Shown here one piece after another: positions 25,761 to 44,270 of a stretch of 64,000 bases of DNA. The stretch comes from Aquatica leii (taxonomy: Eukaryota > Arthropoda > Insecta > Coleoptera > Lampyridae). How positions within the stretch are numbered: position 1 is the first letter of the stretch; the number at the start of each line of letters is the position of its first letter. A program made the translations under genes and the position numbers. The DNA lies in the NCBI GenBank assembly GCA_035610365.1, contig CM069436.1, positions 54,451,505 to 54,515,504 of the forward strand. The letters run 5' to 3'. Under the pieces are notes generated by a model. The model was not told the DNA's origin. It did not search any database and saw nothing but the letters and a program-made list of their open reading frames with translations.

Positions 25761-26325
25761 TAAGAACGACAATGCACAACGAATTAGCTTTAAACAATTT
25801 AAAAATTGCAATTTTATTGTTTAAATATATCCAACTGTATTTATAAAAAATCATTTTATTGCTTACTAATTATTATGAATGAAGAAACTTGACTAGTATT
25901 GACTAATTACATGTTTTAGAAATTTTTATGTTTTAAATTTCAAACCTGCGGTGTAAAGTTTAGAAATTAATTAGTATTTCTATCTAGTATTAATATTTTT
26001 TTCTTCAAATATTTGTAATAAAAATTAATACTGTATGAATACTTTTGCAGTTAATTGTATATCTATTAATTTAATCCTAATTGTAAAATTTACATATTTC
26101 TAATTCAAAGAAAGTTCTTGATTATGAATTTTCAGTTAGTTCATAATTGTATACTTACAGAAAGTTTTAATCTTAATTTGTGGATAGATGCTCTGCACTT
26201 AATTCACTAACTTAATTAAGTTATGTGTAACTTTCAGGAAGTTTACATTCTTAAATAACTTACATTCTATAATGTGAATTCACAAAAAGTTATATACAAG
26301 CTTAGTTTGCTTAGTGTGGGTGATA
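25761..26325. other. AT-rich spacer, nothing recognised
   Basis: No exon, repeat partner or motif found. Confidence 0.4.
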
Positions 26326-26333
26326 GCATAGAG

Positions 26334-28452
26334 CAGCGCTCGGCAACGCTGTGACCGCGGGCGCACGTGCGCCCGCCGGGACTTTCTCATGCGCTCTCCA
26401 CAAACATGTCGTTTTGTGGAATAAGCCGACGCAGCCCTTTGCAACGGCACGCTGCCTAATAAAGTGTGCAAATTACCTGAGCCTCTTCCTGCCGGGCTGC
26501 CGCCCACTCGAGTGAGTCAGTACTAATAAGTACGCTGCGATACTTCGAGTTAAGTAGCCACATTTTTGTCGTCAGTTTTAGCTACATGCTTGTCAAAAAA
26601 ATCATGAGCAAAAGACTAAGACCATTTTATTAAAGAGTGGGAAGAACAGTTCTTTTTTATTGAGTTTAACGGAAAAAGTATTTGTTTACTATGCAACGCC
26701 AGTGTAGCAGTGCCCAAAAAAAGTAACATTGAAAGACACTTCAACACCCTGCATTTGTCGTGTAACAGTAGTTTTCCCCCAAATACTGAAAACCGGAAGA
26801 AACGTGTCGGCGAATTGAAGACAAATCTAACAAAACAAGTGTTTTCACCAGGCCAGTTCAAATTTCGAAAAGTGCTACTATTGCATCTTTGAAGGTATCT
26901 CATTTGTTGGCTAAGAAGAAACAGCCTTTTGTAGACGGGGAAATAATAAAGGAAGCCATCTTAACAGCTGCTAATTCTGTCTATCAGAATTTTAAAAATA
27001 AAACTGAAATTATTGCGGCTATATTGAAGCGATACCATTGTCAACCAGAACAGTGTCGAGAAGAATCAAAGTTATCGCTACTGATATGAAATCGGAGTTG
27101 AAAAGTGATATTAAAAAGTGCAAATTTTTTTTCTCTTTAACTCGACGGGTCTACCGACATTTCCAACACTGCACAGCTATCTGTTGTTATTAAAATAGTA
27201 TTTTATGATTTTGCTGAAGAAAGTCAGTTACCATTAAAAAAGTTAGCTGCCATAGTGACTATGGTGCGCCTGCAATGATAGGTAATAAAAATGGCTGCGT
27301 TGCACTTTGTATGGCAAATGATGTGATTCCTCAGTTTGCTCATTACCACTGCATCATCCACCAATAGGCGTTGTGTGCCAAAAGTATTTCTTTTGAACAC
27401 GTCATGAAGATTGTCGTAAAGATAATCAACTCTATTAGGGCTGTGGCAATGCAACACTTTTGTTTTGCAAGATGAAGATGCTGAGTACGCGGACTTGATA
27501 TTGCATACAGAAGTTCGATGGCTGTGCAGAGTACTTTTACGCTTTCTCATTTTGATAAACGAAATCAAAGATTCTTGTTAACGAGAAACGAAGATTATCC
27601 ACAGTTGAGCGATCCCTCATGGCTTGCAGATTTAAGGTTTCTCACTGATGTAACTATAAAACTTAATGAACTGAACCTGAAAATGCAAGGAAAAAATCGT
27701 GATGTTGCGAAAATGGTTGGATCGGTGAATACATTCAAAGCCAAATTGACACTATGAAAATCCCATTTACTGATAAATTCAATTTCACACTTCCCAAACT
27801 TAAAGAAAATGTTCAATCACATGGATCACATGAATGCATGTGACAAAAATATAGATACCAGTTCGTTTGCCCCACAATTAAATACACTTATGAACGAATT
27901 TAATTCTCGTCTCAACAATTTGAGAATCTTGAACCTATCTTGGACTTCATAATTAACCCATTCGCAAAAGGTGATGTTTTGGAGAAGATCAAAAACTATT
28001 TTGACATAGAAAATTACGATGAATTAGAAATCATACATGAGGGACGAAAACTTTTAGAATATTGTTGATGGAAATAAATATCCCATTTTAAGAGCATTAT
28101 ACATGCGTATAGTGCTTCAACGTAGGCATGCAAATCCATATTTTCAACAATGAAGCACTTAAATCAAAATATAGAAGCAGAATGACAAATATCAATTTGG
28201 ACCATTGTATGAAGACAGGTACATCAAGTTATGAGCCAGATTTCAACAAGCTCTTGGAAGAAATGCAAGGTCAAGGATCACACTAATTGTTGAAGTTACT
28301 GACTTACGTATTATCTATGCCTCATGCAGTTGCCAAATAAACATCTTTTTTATCCTTGTCTTACATTTTACTTGCGTCAACCATTCATGCGCCCTTCAGG
28401 AGTAAATTATTTTAGAATGAGCCCTTAGGCTGGATAAGATTGCCGACCGCTG
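26334..28452 (+). mobile_element. 2.1-kb hAT element, GTF2IRD2/ZBED-like, dead
   Basis: The ends are cagcgctcggcaa and ttgccgaccgctg (inverted, one or two mismatches), flanked by the exact 8-bp duplication gcatagag (26326-26333 and 28453-28460), diagnostic of hAT. Inside on the plus strand are a BED-like finger (CLLCNASVAVPKKSN then HFNTLH, about 26680-26755), VSHLLAKKKQPFVDGE (about 26895), STDISNTAQLSVV (about 27150), MIGNKNGC with CIIHQ (about 27275-27365), EVRWLC (about 27510) and the dimerisation-side region PSWLADLRFLTDVTIKLNEL (about 27610). These are the expected pieces, in order, of the transposase family that also gave vertebrate GTF2IRD2. Many stops and frameshifts make it inactive. 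The terminal 70 bp is GC-rich. Confidence 0.85.
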
Positions 28453-28706
28453 GCATAGAGCATTCTATGGTGATAGTACAATGGTACAAATGGTGATAGG
28501 TGAACGAAATTATCTTATTTTGTTTCTGTTGAAAGTTTTTAATCTAAAAAATAAGAATATTTTTATAAAAAGGAAAAACTATTATGTACAATTGTATTCT
28601 ATTATAGTTTCAGAAAAAGAAAAAGCAAAATCTTCATTGAGTAATCTGTATGAATTGATTAAAGATTGATTAACGCCATCTATTGTTATTTACGTTAAGT
28701 AGGTCA

Positions 28707-28723
28707 TCATGTGATTGCACGTG
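28707..28723. promoter_or_regulatory. Tandem E-boxes upstream of Vha55
   Basis: TCATGTGA (28707-28714, an M-box) and CACGTG (28718-28723) lie 61-78 bp before the Vha55 start codon. MITF/TFE-family factors bind TCAYGTGA and CACGTG boxes and activate V-ATPase subunit genes in flies and mammals. The sites are seen; the regulator is inferred. Confidence 0.45.
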
Positions 28724-28784
28724 AAGGTATCGTCTATAAAATTTAGTTGTGTTTTAAAGGGTAGCGTGAATAGTGGTTGACAAA

Positions 28785-36021
<7,237 letters not shown>

Positions 36022-37078
36022 TTATTGTAATATACTGTTTTGTTTGTCAATCGAGTAATTATTGAAATTGTTGTACTTGTAAATTTTCTCCTTAAAAACA
36101 TTTCTAATTATATTGTTAGTGTAGCAATTTAGCTTGCGTGGTGTAATTACTCAAAATACTTGTTTAATTGTATTATTTGGCATCAAAATGATTATTGAAG
36201 TAATGTCATAAAATTGTAAATAGATTTAGAATGCCTCATTTTAAAATTTTATAAGATTTAGCGATGTATAATTATATTAACACTTTAATTTGTTGTCATT
36301 TAATATTGTACAGTTGAATAATGAATTTGACAATACTGTAAAGTAAGTATTTAATGATATTATATATCCGTACTCACTTTACGGTATGACTGGTTTGTCA
36401 TTTCAAAAGTAGATAACATGTTTTTGTAAACATTCCAGTAGCGTTGCTAATTTTGAAGTTATAAAAGCAATATTCTTGCTTGTTTCAGTATTGTTTATGT
36501 GTATGTAAATGGTGTAAGGAAATGTATCAAATGCATTTGACATAATTTGTTGCAATTGTAGTTTCAATAATTGTAACTATTTTTAATGTAGATAATGATG
36601 TTAAAATATAAATTACTTTATGTTACTTGTTTTAAACCGCCCACTGTTATATTAAGTTTTTGAACAACCTAACTTCATTGCTAACTATATGTTGACTTAT
36701 GCGTTATTATTGGCAACGAAATATATAATGCTTATTTAGATTATTTTCTGTAAGTAAATTGGTGATTGTATGAATTCATATAGCAGCTTTAATTCTACGT
36801 CCTGCACTATGGCTTTCTTAGATCTAGATGTTGAGTTATTCAAAGACAGCAGAAACTTATAGTCTGATAGTGATAGAATAGATTAAGTTAGCTTTGAGCA
36901 ATAGGGTGGAAGTTTTTTGCAGATATTGAAACGACTTTAGACAAGTCTATCTTCAAATTTATGTGCACAACTACGTTAAACTGATACTTATTGTATCAAA
37001 CATATATTTTAATTAAAAAGAATCCCGTATGCGCCAATAGACAAAATATGTATGGTTTTAAGATAATAGCAATTTTAT

Positions 37079-37084
37079 AATAAA
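37079..37084 (+). terminator. Candidate poly(A) signal for Vha55
   Basis: AATAAA about 1.06 kb after the Vha55 stop and 157 bp before the TMEM115 start. It is the first clean AATAAA I noticed in that 3' region. Confidence 0.4.
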
Positions 37085-37240
37085 TTAAAAATCTTTATTT
37101 ATGAAAAACAGTTTTTTTTCTACGGCTTATACTACTGCATGTTTACATTAAAGTTGGTATCCTTGTTTATACGGATTAAATGGCGACGACAGCAATATCA
37201 ATCAGTTGTCAAACTTTAATCTAACCTAAATGCACTAAAA

Positions 37241-38438
37241 ATGGCTATGTTTAGGGCATTAAATAGAAATATTCCTTATTTAAAGCAGCAGTCAGTAGCC
37301 TTATTAGGCAATACCAGCACAGCCGTCAAATTTATATGTGGTGTCGTTTTATTAGGCTATGGATTATCATATTCAGAAGAAGCAGTAAAAGTTTTATCTG
37401 TAACTCCCGGTTATCTTATGCCCTCGGCATTTTGGTTGTGGACACTATTTACATTTTGTTTTCTTGAATTACATTTCTGGGAAGTGTTAGTTGATATAGT
37501 GACTGTGGGTTTATGTGGAAAATTAATTGAGCCATTATGGGGTCAAATGGAAATGATGACTTTCTTTGCTATTGTTAATCTTGGTGTAGCAATATTGAGC
37601 ACTACATATTACTTTTTTTTGTATATGTGTACATTTAATACAGATTTGTTGTTTAACGTACATATACATGGACTCGCCGGTTATGTAGCGGGTGTATCTG
37701 TTACCGTTAAACAGATTATGCCTGATTTAATTCTGTTAAAAACACCTCTAGGAAAGCTAAGTAATCGAAATGTTCCTCTTACCGTATTCTTTCTATCCTT
37801 AACTTTGTGGGTTGTGGGGTTATTAGAAGGTACTTATCCAACAATGTTTTTGAGTGGATTACTTGTCAGCTGGGTGTATTTACGCTTTTACCAAAGACAC
37901 TCGAATGGTAGTCGAGGTGATATGGCTGATTACTTTACATTTGCAAGGTAAATTTTTAATTATATGTACAAAACTACACGTTGTGCTTTATAGTTTTTTT
38001 CCAAATGTTATTCAACCACCTGTGGCTGTTATAAGTAACACTATCCATGGAATGCTAGTAAAAGTTGGTATTTGTCGTAAAGTAGTCAGGCGATATGATA
38101 TGGCGAATCCCACTGGAGTGACTATTTCAATTCCACCTACTGAACAACACGATATGGAAAGACGACGGTAATTCAATGGTTTATTAAAATTGTGTAATTA
38201 AAGAAACATTTTTAGGCAAATTGCTTTAAAAGCTTTAAGCGAAAGATTATCAAAATCACAGGATAAACAATTGTTATTACCAAAAGTTACACATAAGCCA
38301 ATTCCAAGTCCTGCTCACGGAATTGTTTTAATTAATAGTCCTCAAGCACAACAGATATCAACTACTACCATCACTAGCACTTCTACCACAGTTGCTATAC
38401 CATCTACTATTGGCACTACTTTTCCATCTACTACGTGA
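37241..38438 (+). CDS. TMEM115: TMEM115 homologue (Golgi membrane protein), 3 exons
   Basis: Exons 37241-37947, 37994-38167 and 38216-38438 join in phase to 367 residues (human about 351); the introns are 46 and 48 bp. TMEM115 is a multi-pass, rhomboid-like-fold protein of the Golgi that interacts with the COG complex and affects retrograde Golgi-to-ER transport. Supporting blocks are TPGYLMPSAFWLWTLFTFCF, LIEPLWG, IHGLAGY, SWVYLRFYQRHSNGSRGDMA, FFPNVIQPP, RRYDMANPTGVTISIPP and ERRRQIALKALSERL. Four to five hydrophobic segments precede residue 215 and the tail is soluble, ending in a Ser/Thr-rich low-complexity stretch. A second ATG lies two codons after the first; I chose the first. The gene follows Vha55 closely on the same strand. 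Confidence 0.93.
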
Positions 38439-38888
38439 CATTCTTCGTAATTACCTGATTGTTTTAATTTATGTATAAAGATGACTATATGTACTGTTAC
38501 TTTTTGTAATATAAGAATAATTACTATAATTAAGTAAAAAAAAAATCGTTTAGTCTGTAAAATATATTTCTTTAAATTATTAACAAAAATGCGATTTGTA
38601 AATTTTACGAATAGCCTGTTTAATTTTAATAGAAGATTGTAACAGTTTAGGGAAGCAAGAAGCTTAAAATTAATTGTTTTTGTTATTTTATAATCGCGAT
38701 AAATTACAGACGTTTACTTAAGTTCTCGTATGACTTTAAACTATGATTCTTATATTAAGTTATTCGTACTTTTATTCTTTAATGCTGGATAACTACTGGA
38801 GTAATTCGTTTTTCTAATACTAAAAGCTTCCACCTAAACATTGAAATTATGAATATTACCATATTACATTTATAATTATTCTTGACTC

Positions 38889-39689
38889 TCAATTATGAAC
38901 ATTTAATCTTTGCTGCATTGACGATAATATTCTAGATCTGCGTTTTGGCGATGTGGGTTTTTTGCGTCGGCCACTATGACAGTATGGCTTATGATTTATG
39001 GAAACCGAAGAGTTCCCTGAGAATGACATGACACCTTTAAAGGATTATATGCTGCAACAATAGATATTAATAGTAAACTTACGGGCCAATAATTCTGCAA
39101 TTTCTTCATGTACATACATGGAAACTGTATCACCGTATAGTGGTCGATTCTTGTTATTGATCATTACTTCTGAGTCTAAATAAAAAATTGTATAAATTTA
39201 TGCCGTATCTGGTACGACACTAAATTGCTCTGAAGGCATTCAAACTCGAAGACTAACTTGTCATATGCAACGCGAGAAGCAGTAAGTTTTTCAGACTGGT
39301 TTGACGACCTGAGTTGAGCTCCGCTAAGTTTTTGTGTGCCTATGTTTCTTCCTCAAATACTCTCAAGTATCCGCAACTGATAGAACAGGTCTACACTAGC
39401 ACTAGAAAGTAGCGGTTGTAGTATAGTACTAACCTCGTCGGTAAACGAAACAAAAAACGTTCCATCAGTGTTTTGACTTTTTTGGGTAGTAAACTTTAAT
39501 CGTAGATACCAGTTGACTAATTATTGCTGTTTTTAACTGGTTTGCAACAGTAACGTGAACCCCGGTTAATGATTTTGGCGGTATCGTATGTTGATTTCTT
39601 AGAGAACTGATCTGCTTTTTTAACTTGACGCTGCTGGCGAATATTTTGTCGCCTTGGTATGTCGGACGTGTTTTCACTGGCGGCCAAAC
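38889..39689 (-). CDS. 3' exons of an unrecognised gene
   Basis: Two terminal exons are well supported. Exon 39083-39175 is preceded by a T-rich acceptor and ends GCCC then GTAAG. Exon 38889-39016 has acceptor ttctcag and ends at TGA. They are joined in phase across a 66-bp intron. The protein end contains NNKNRPLYGDTVSMYVHEEI, AELLARNSS and a basic tail (CHSGRRKKPTSPKRRSRI). Upstream, an exon starting at 39689 after a pyrimidine-rich acceptor is open in one frame to a TGA at 39465-39467. A different frame then continues (DGTFFVSFTDEVS, LLSSASVDLFYQLRILE) to a possible donor at 39361 in the right phase for the next exon. A one-base change in the run of six As next to the TGA would unite the two. 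Further upstream exons are uncertain. I do not recognise the family. Confidence 0.5.
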
Positions 39690-41022
39690 CTGCGTAGTGA
39701 AAGCGATTTGCAAAAAAGACAAACCGGACAAACTAATAATATATAACGAATTCACAATCTATCTAGCAATATGTATCCATATAGTACATTTTCGAATATA
39801 GATTTAATACATAGTCATCCAATGTTGACATTTATAGCTATCCTACGGATATCAGAATGTGTATTAGTAAACTATATTTATCTTTAAAATATACTCTAAA
39901 ATTTTTTACAAGTGATTCAGTTACCAAATAGAAAAATGCCTACATACGGGATCTCAAGCTTGGACTCTGCAGAATAAAAAATCAACGAATATCGGGTTTA
40001 ACTCTTCAATCAGCATTGCATAAGGCATTGAATATTGACAAAATATTAAAAGCAGTATAAAAAAATAACGTTCAACCTTGTTAGTTACGTAAATTTATTT
40101 CAACTATTATATCCATTTATCTTTCTATATATAATAGTAACAACATGAGAATACTTTCATTTCATATACTTTATATACATGTTATGCACATATCCAGCAC
40201 CCTATAATGCCAGTCACTTTGCAGCTCAAGTGAATGTAAATGGAACATGATAGCAATGATAGTCGCATACCTTACACGTAGAACAAGTAAATGTAATTAC
40301 TATGACAATGTTTATTCGGTACCAACTGACAATTTCTTAAGTCATAATTGTGCTATTTACTTATAATGTGCTAAACTGTCAATGATATAATAGTCCGCCT
40401 AACAACTTCTGGATCTTGTTTTTATTCATTTCTTGACTGAATATTACCGCGTCAATATAACAATTACTCTCTTCAGCCTAGGTTTAACCTTATCGTACTC
40501 ATAATTCAGAAACAAACTAAAAATCAAGCTAATTGATTTCCTGCAAATTCTTCGAGTACTAATTAACAACACACTTACCGTAAACTTGACGACTATTTCT
40601 TTACTACAAATTCATTTATATATTCCACTATGTCAATTTCGATACTTATAAACTTTAAACAAAACATAATGAAGTGACTATTTTAAACTGAATATTAAAA
40701 TAACAAAACATCAGTCAGTCAGAAGAGGCCGATATATATTTTGCACAAGCATGTTATTAAAAACACATTATTATGATAACATAGTAAAAGTCCTTTTATA
40801 ACTATGTTAAATTAGAAAATATAGATATTTAATGTATACAAATTCACTTAATATGAAGTAATAGTAATATTCCCGTTACATATTAGTTAAAATATAAATT
40901 TTAGATTCTTTTATAAGCGGAAATATATGTATACCCCATAATTACATAAAATTATTTATCAACGTAATAATATTGACCACATTAGTGCTTAAATAAAAAA
41001 AACAAGCAGACTAAAAATTGAA
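39690..41022 (-). other. 5' part of the unrecognised minus-strand gene, exons uncertain
   Basis: Candidate pieces are a leader with a good donor (ACG then GTAAGTGTG) at 40579, a 29-bp acceptor-to-donor unit near 40275-40303, and a 19-bp unit at 39948-39966 bounded by ttctgcag and gtatgt. None can be proven by phase alone. The rest is AT-rich. Confidence 0.3.
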
Positions 41023-42222
41023 CTATCTATAGTATTGTTGGGTATTAGTCCATTGTGGTGGGGGAGCACTAGTATAATCATATTGAGGATTGGGACGATT
41101 TTGCGTTGACGCTGGAGCAGGATATTGAGAAGTTGGAGGTCCATTGTTGGCATAAGTAGGGTAGTTTTGAGCGGGACTATATGCCGGAGCAGCAGCATAA
41201 TATTGAGGTTGCTGAGGTGGAGGTATGTGGATAGGTGGCATAGCTGTTTGAGTGTATGTAGGATTTTGTTGATACTGATTATAATACGTAGGAGCTGGAG
41301 TTATAGCTTCGTGCACAACAGGAACTGAATCTTGAATTGGAACTGTTATTAAGTTAGTTCGCACACCTGTTGACACTTGAGATTGTTGCGCTGGTCGTTG
41401 TCTAACATTAGTAGATATTGACATTGGAGTACGAGGATCACCAACAGTTTTCGGTCGCACTGGTATTCTTTCAGGTTCCATTATTTCCATTGGTTGGGTT
41501 AAACACGACACATGTCTGTGGTTTATGTGTGCTTGTAAATCACGCTGAGAGAGATAAGTACGACGACAACCTAACGAACCATAACGAGTTCCACCATGAG
41601 TGCACATAAAAACAGTACCTAAACCTGTCTGTTCAACTCTAGACACTTTATCTAAACAACGAGGACATTGTTTTTGTTCTTGCTTTCCACACGCCAAACA
41701 AAAAACGTGTTTACACGGGATCTAAAATATACCACAATGTAGTATGTTTATATTTGTAGATTAGTAGCAAATACCATTCGTCCATATATTAAGATAGGTT
41801 TCAAGCATTTGTCACAGCAATGTATCATTGGATTTAAAACTTTTTCACCAATTAGATTAACTTTATGATTCCAATCTAACCGTAACATGGGTTCAGGTGG
41901 TCCACGATTAATTGTTGTAAAGGTGGGCGCCTCCAGTTGTGAAATGTCAGCTTCCAAATCAACTGCCAAACAAAAACAAGTGATGAAAATAAACACCTCT
42001 GATTATATTGCATTTAATACTTTTAGGTGCTGATGCTTCGGCATTGTCATGCTCATTTGGGTCTTCTTGTTGTTTTTGATTTTGCGAATTATCAACTTCT
42101 TCGTCACTTTCGATTACCTTAATGGCTTTCTTGCCTCTACCGCGTCCTCTACCTCTTCCGCGGCCCCGACCCCGACCGCCTCGTCCACGACCACGACCTC
42201 TTTTAGGAACTCCCTCGTCCAT
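41023..42222 (-). CDS. Hakai: E3 ubiquitin-protein ligase Hakai, 3 exons
   Basis: Exons 42222-42021, 41962-41775 and 41721-41023 join in phase to 362 residues. Hakai (CBLL1) is a RING E3 ligase first described on E-cadherin and is a stable component of the m6A methyltransferase-associated complex (with Virma, Wtap/Fl(2)d, Flacc) in animals. Visible order: an Arg-Gly repeat region (residues about 8-30) that may bind RNA; an acidic linker; a RING finger with Cys117, Cys120, Cys133, His135, Cys138, Cys141, Cys149 and Cys152; then the atypical C2H2 unit of the HYB domain (Cys170, Cys182, His195, His200, with [18 protein letters not shown]). The last 130 residues are Pro/Gln/Tyr-rich and disordered, as in other Hakai proteins. 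The introns are 58 and 53 bp. The start codon lies 95 bp from that of the divergent gene at 42318. Confidence 0.95.
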
Positions 42223-42317
42223 TTAAACACTTAAAGAAACTCTTTCTTTAAAAATGTGTGAAAACTGATTTAATTTATACTGCAGAAAAAATTATAGTTT
42301 ACCTAACATTTGAGGTT

Positions 42318-43707
42318 ATGTTATTTTACAGATTTTGTATGGTTGCGTTCCATATGCATTATAAGACAATGGATGCGTTCAAGTATTGACATAAGTTTAA
42401 GATTTCAATGCCAATATCCATATCTTTCTAAAAAGCAAAATTTGCAGTGTATAAGTATAATACAGATATTGCGCATGCAATTCTTACAGAGGAATTAAAA
42501 CAGGCGCTATTTTTCTTGCGCGAAATTACTAGTGAGTTTTGTATTTATATCGTAGATGCAACTGTGTCAAGTTAAACGACTCCTGCAAATATGTATGTGT
42601 ACATAGTTTGTATTGTTAGCAGTGTTGTGACGTATCTAGATACTTTTTAAGTATCTAGTGTCATATACATACATTGGACAAAATGTAACTGAATCTGTAT
42701 TTAAATACATTTTTTGTTGTATCTGTATTATTTAGATACTTTTCCTTGCTCAAACTGTAAATCATACAAGTTTTCATTAAACATCGCGGTGGTTTTTTGT
42801 CAGTTATCACATGATTTATTGTAAGGCGTTTTTTTAGCGTTTTTGCTTTGCTTACTATTAACTCTACATCGCAATACAATGTCTAAAGACACATTTAAAA
42901 TTCTATTAATGTTAAAACAAAATAAACTTTAAAATTAAAATTTAAAAAAAATAAAATTGTATTTTTTATGTAATTGATTAATATTTGTTTTTTAACTGAA
43001 CAAAATAGATATTTTGTTTTAAATTTTATTGCCAACATATTTTGTTAAAAATGTATCTGACGTGTACGTTCTTCAAGTTTCTGCAACTGCATCTAGATAC
43101 TTTTTTTTAGAAAAAGTATCTTATCTGTATCTAGATACAATTTATGAGAAGTATATATATCTGATCTAGATACTAGAAAAAAAGTGTTTGTTACAACACT
43201 GATTGTTAATATTAATGAAATTAAAAATACAAATAAATATCAGTATGTATATGCTTAATGTTATGTATGTATGCATGCATCATTATGCATAAATACACTA
43301 CTACGTTTCTTTTGCGAATAATATGGCTGTAATATTGCTATAATTTTTTTAAAAATAAATACATATACTATTTTATTGCGTTGGTTGTATAGCGAAAAAG
43401 TTGCTGAAATTGCAGTTGTAATTCTTGCATATACACAAATTCTTACATTTAAAATTTTTCTCGTTTGCAATTCTTGTGCAAGAAAAATTGCTGCAATTCT
43501 AGAGGTGTCTTAATACGGGCTTAAGTTTTCTATAGAATGTTAATTGAAAATTGAATATTGATTTCAGCGAATCACACTACAGGAACCATTGTGGCACAAT
43601 ACATAAACAAAAATCACCACACCAAATACCAAAATAACAATAAATTTATAAGCGTATATAAACTTATTGTCGTAGTTGCTGTAGTGATTTTTAATTCTTT
43701 TCAGTAA
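42318..43707 (+). CDS. Unrecognised small protein with C-terminal membrane segment
   Basis: Predicted exons 42318-42336, 42448-42531 and 43568-43707 give 80 residues. Exon 2 has a clear acceptor (aatttgcag) and strong donor (ACTA then GTGAGT). Exon 3 has acceptor gatttcag, continues in the correct phase and ends at TAA 31 bp before AATAAA (43738-43743). Exon 1 (ATG to GTATGG) fits the phase but is the weakest part. Exon 2 encodes DIAHAILTEELKQALFFLRE. The C-terminus ends with a hydrophobic stretch (YKLIVVVAVVIF) close to the stop, as in tail-anchored proteins. The gene shares a short divergent promoter region with Hakai. Its 1-kb intron carries a hAT element. I cannot name the family. Confidence 0.45.
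42620..43201. mobile_element. 582-bp non-autonomous hAT element with TATCTAGATA repeats
   Basis: The ends are cagtgttgtgacg and gttacaacactg (inverted), flanked by attgttag and attgttaa, an 8-bp duplication with one mismatch. The subterminal regions carry many copies of gtatctagatac and variants. No transposase. It lies in the intron of the 42.3-43.7-kb gene. Confidence 0.8.
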
Positions 43708-43737
43708 ATAGAGATGTTTTTGTGGAAAAAGATCATT

Positions 43738-43743
43738 AATAAA
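43738..43743 (+). terminator. Poly(A) signal
   Basis: AATAAA 31 bp after the stop of the predicted small gene. Confidence 0.5.
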
Positions 43744-43860
43744 GTTAATTGTTTTCTTCTAAGGGAAAACGCTACAATGATAAAATTATTCGATTTGTAA
43801 CATGTTTGTTACACAAATATATTTGTGGATAGTAATAAGATAATTCTAGTAATTAGTATA

Positions 43861-44270
43861 CTGGAACGTTCGAGAAGTTATTTGCAAATGCAAGAACCTT
43901 CTAGAAGCTGTTATCCATCTTCTAGAAGATATACCGAACACTCGAGAAGGATTTCCTTATGTGTATATATACCGACGAGACAGATCGTAGGTCAGTTTTT
44001 GCCGTAATGCGAATCCAGCTGTGTTAAGATTATTCAAGTTGAAATAAATAAGTCGTTAGCACGCGTGTGTCTAGATAAATTTACCGAGAATAATCTTGTA
44101 CGTGATTTTAGTGTAAACAATTGTGTGATTCTATCCGAGGACTTTATCTTATCTTAATTAGTGTAAGTGTTTTTATTAAATATTATGAGATTTTATTAGT
44201 TCTGTTAATTTACAAGTGTACATATCTCTAGTATAAGTAAAACATATTTTTAGTAGTTTAAATAAATTAG
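43861..44270 (+). promoter_or_regulatory. Heat-shock-type promoter cassette, copy 2
   Basis: Four HSEs lie within 85 bp: GAAcgTTCgaGAA (43864-43876, perfect three-unit), GAAccTTCtaGAA (43894-43906, perfect), TTCtaGAA (43920-43927) and GAAcaCTCgaGAA (43936-43948, one mismatch). TATATATA follows at 43964-43971, about 16 bp after the last site. This spacing is that of inducible hsp promoters. About 300 bp downstream is conserved with copy 1 (805-1220, opposite strand) but has no long open frame, so the transcript, if any, looks non-coding. It may be part of an LTR; a possible LTR-like start tgtaacatg lies at about 43797. Confidence 0.65.

Noticed and set aside
26280-26507. GC-rich minus-strand frame
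   Set aside because: It lies across the hAT terminus and is antisense to nothing recognisable; composition explains it.
39690-39755. Signal-peptide-like hydrophobic start (about 22 residues) of the unrecognised gene
   Set aside because: The apparent start codon is GTG, not ATG, and the stretch is better read as the pyrimidine-rich tract before an acceptor.
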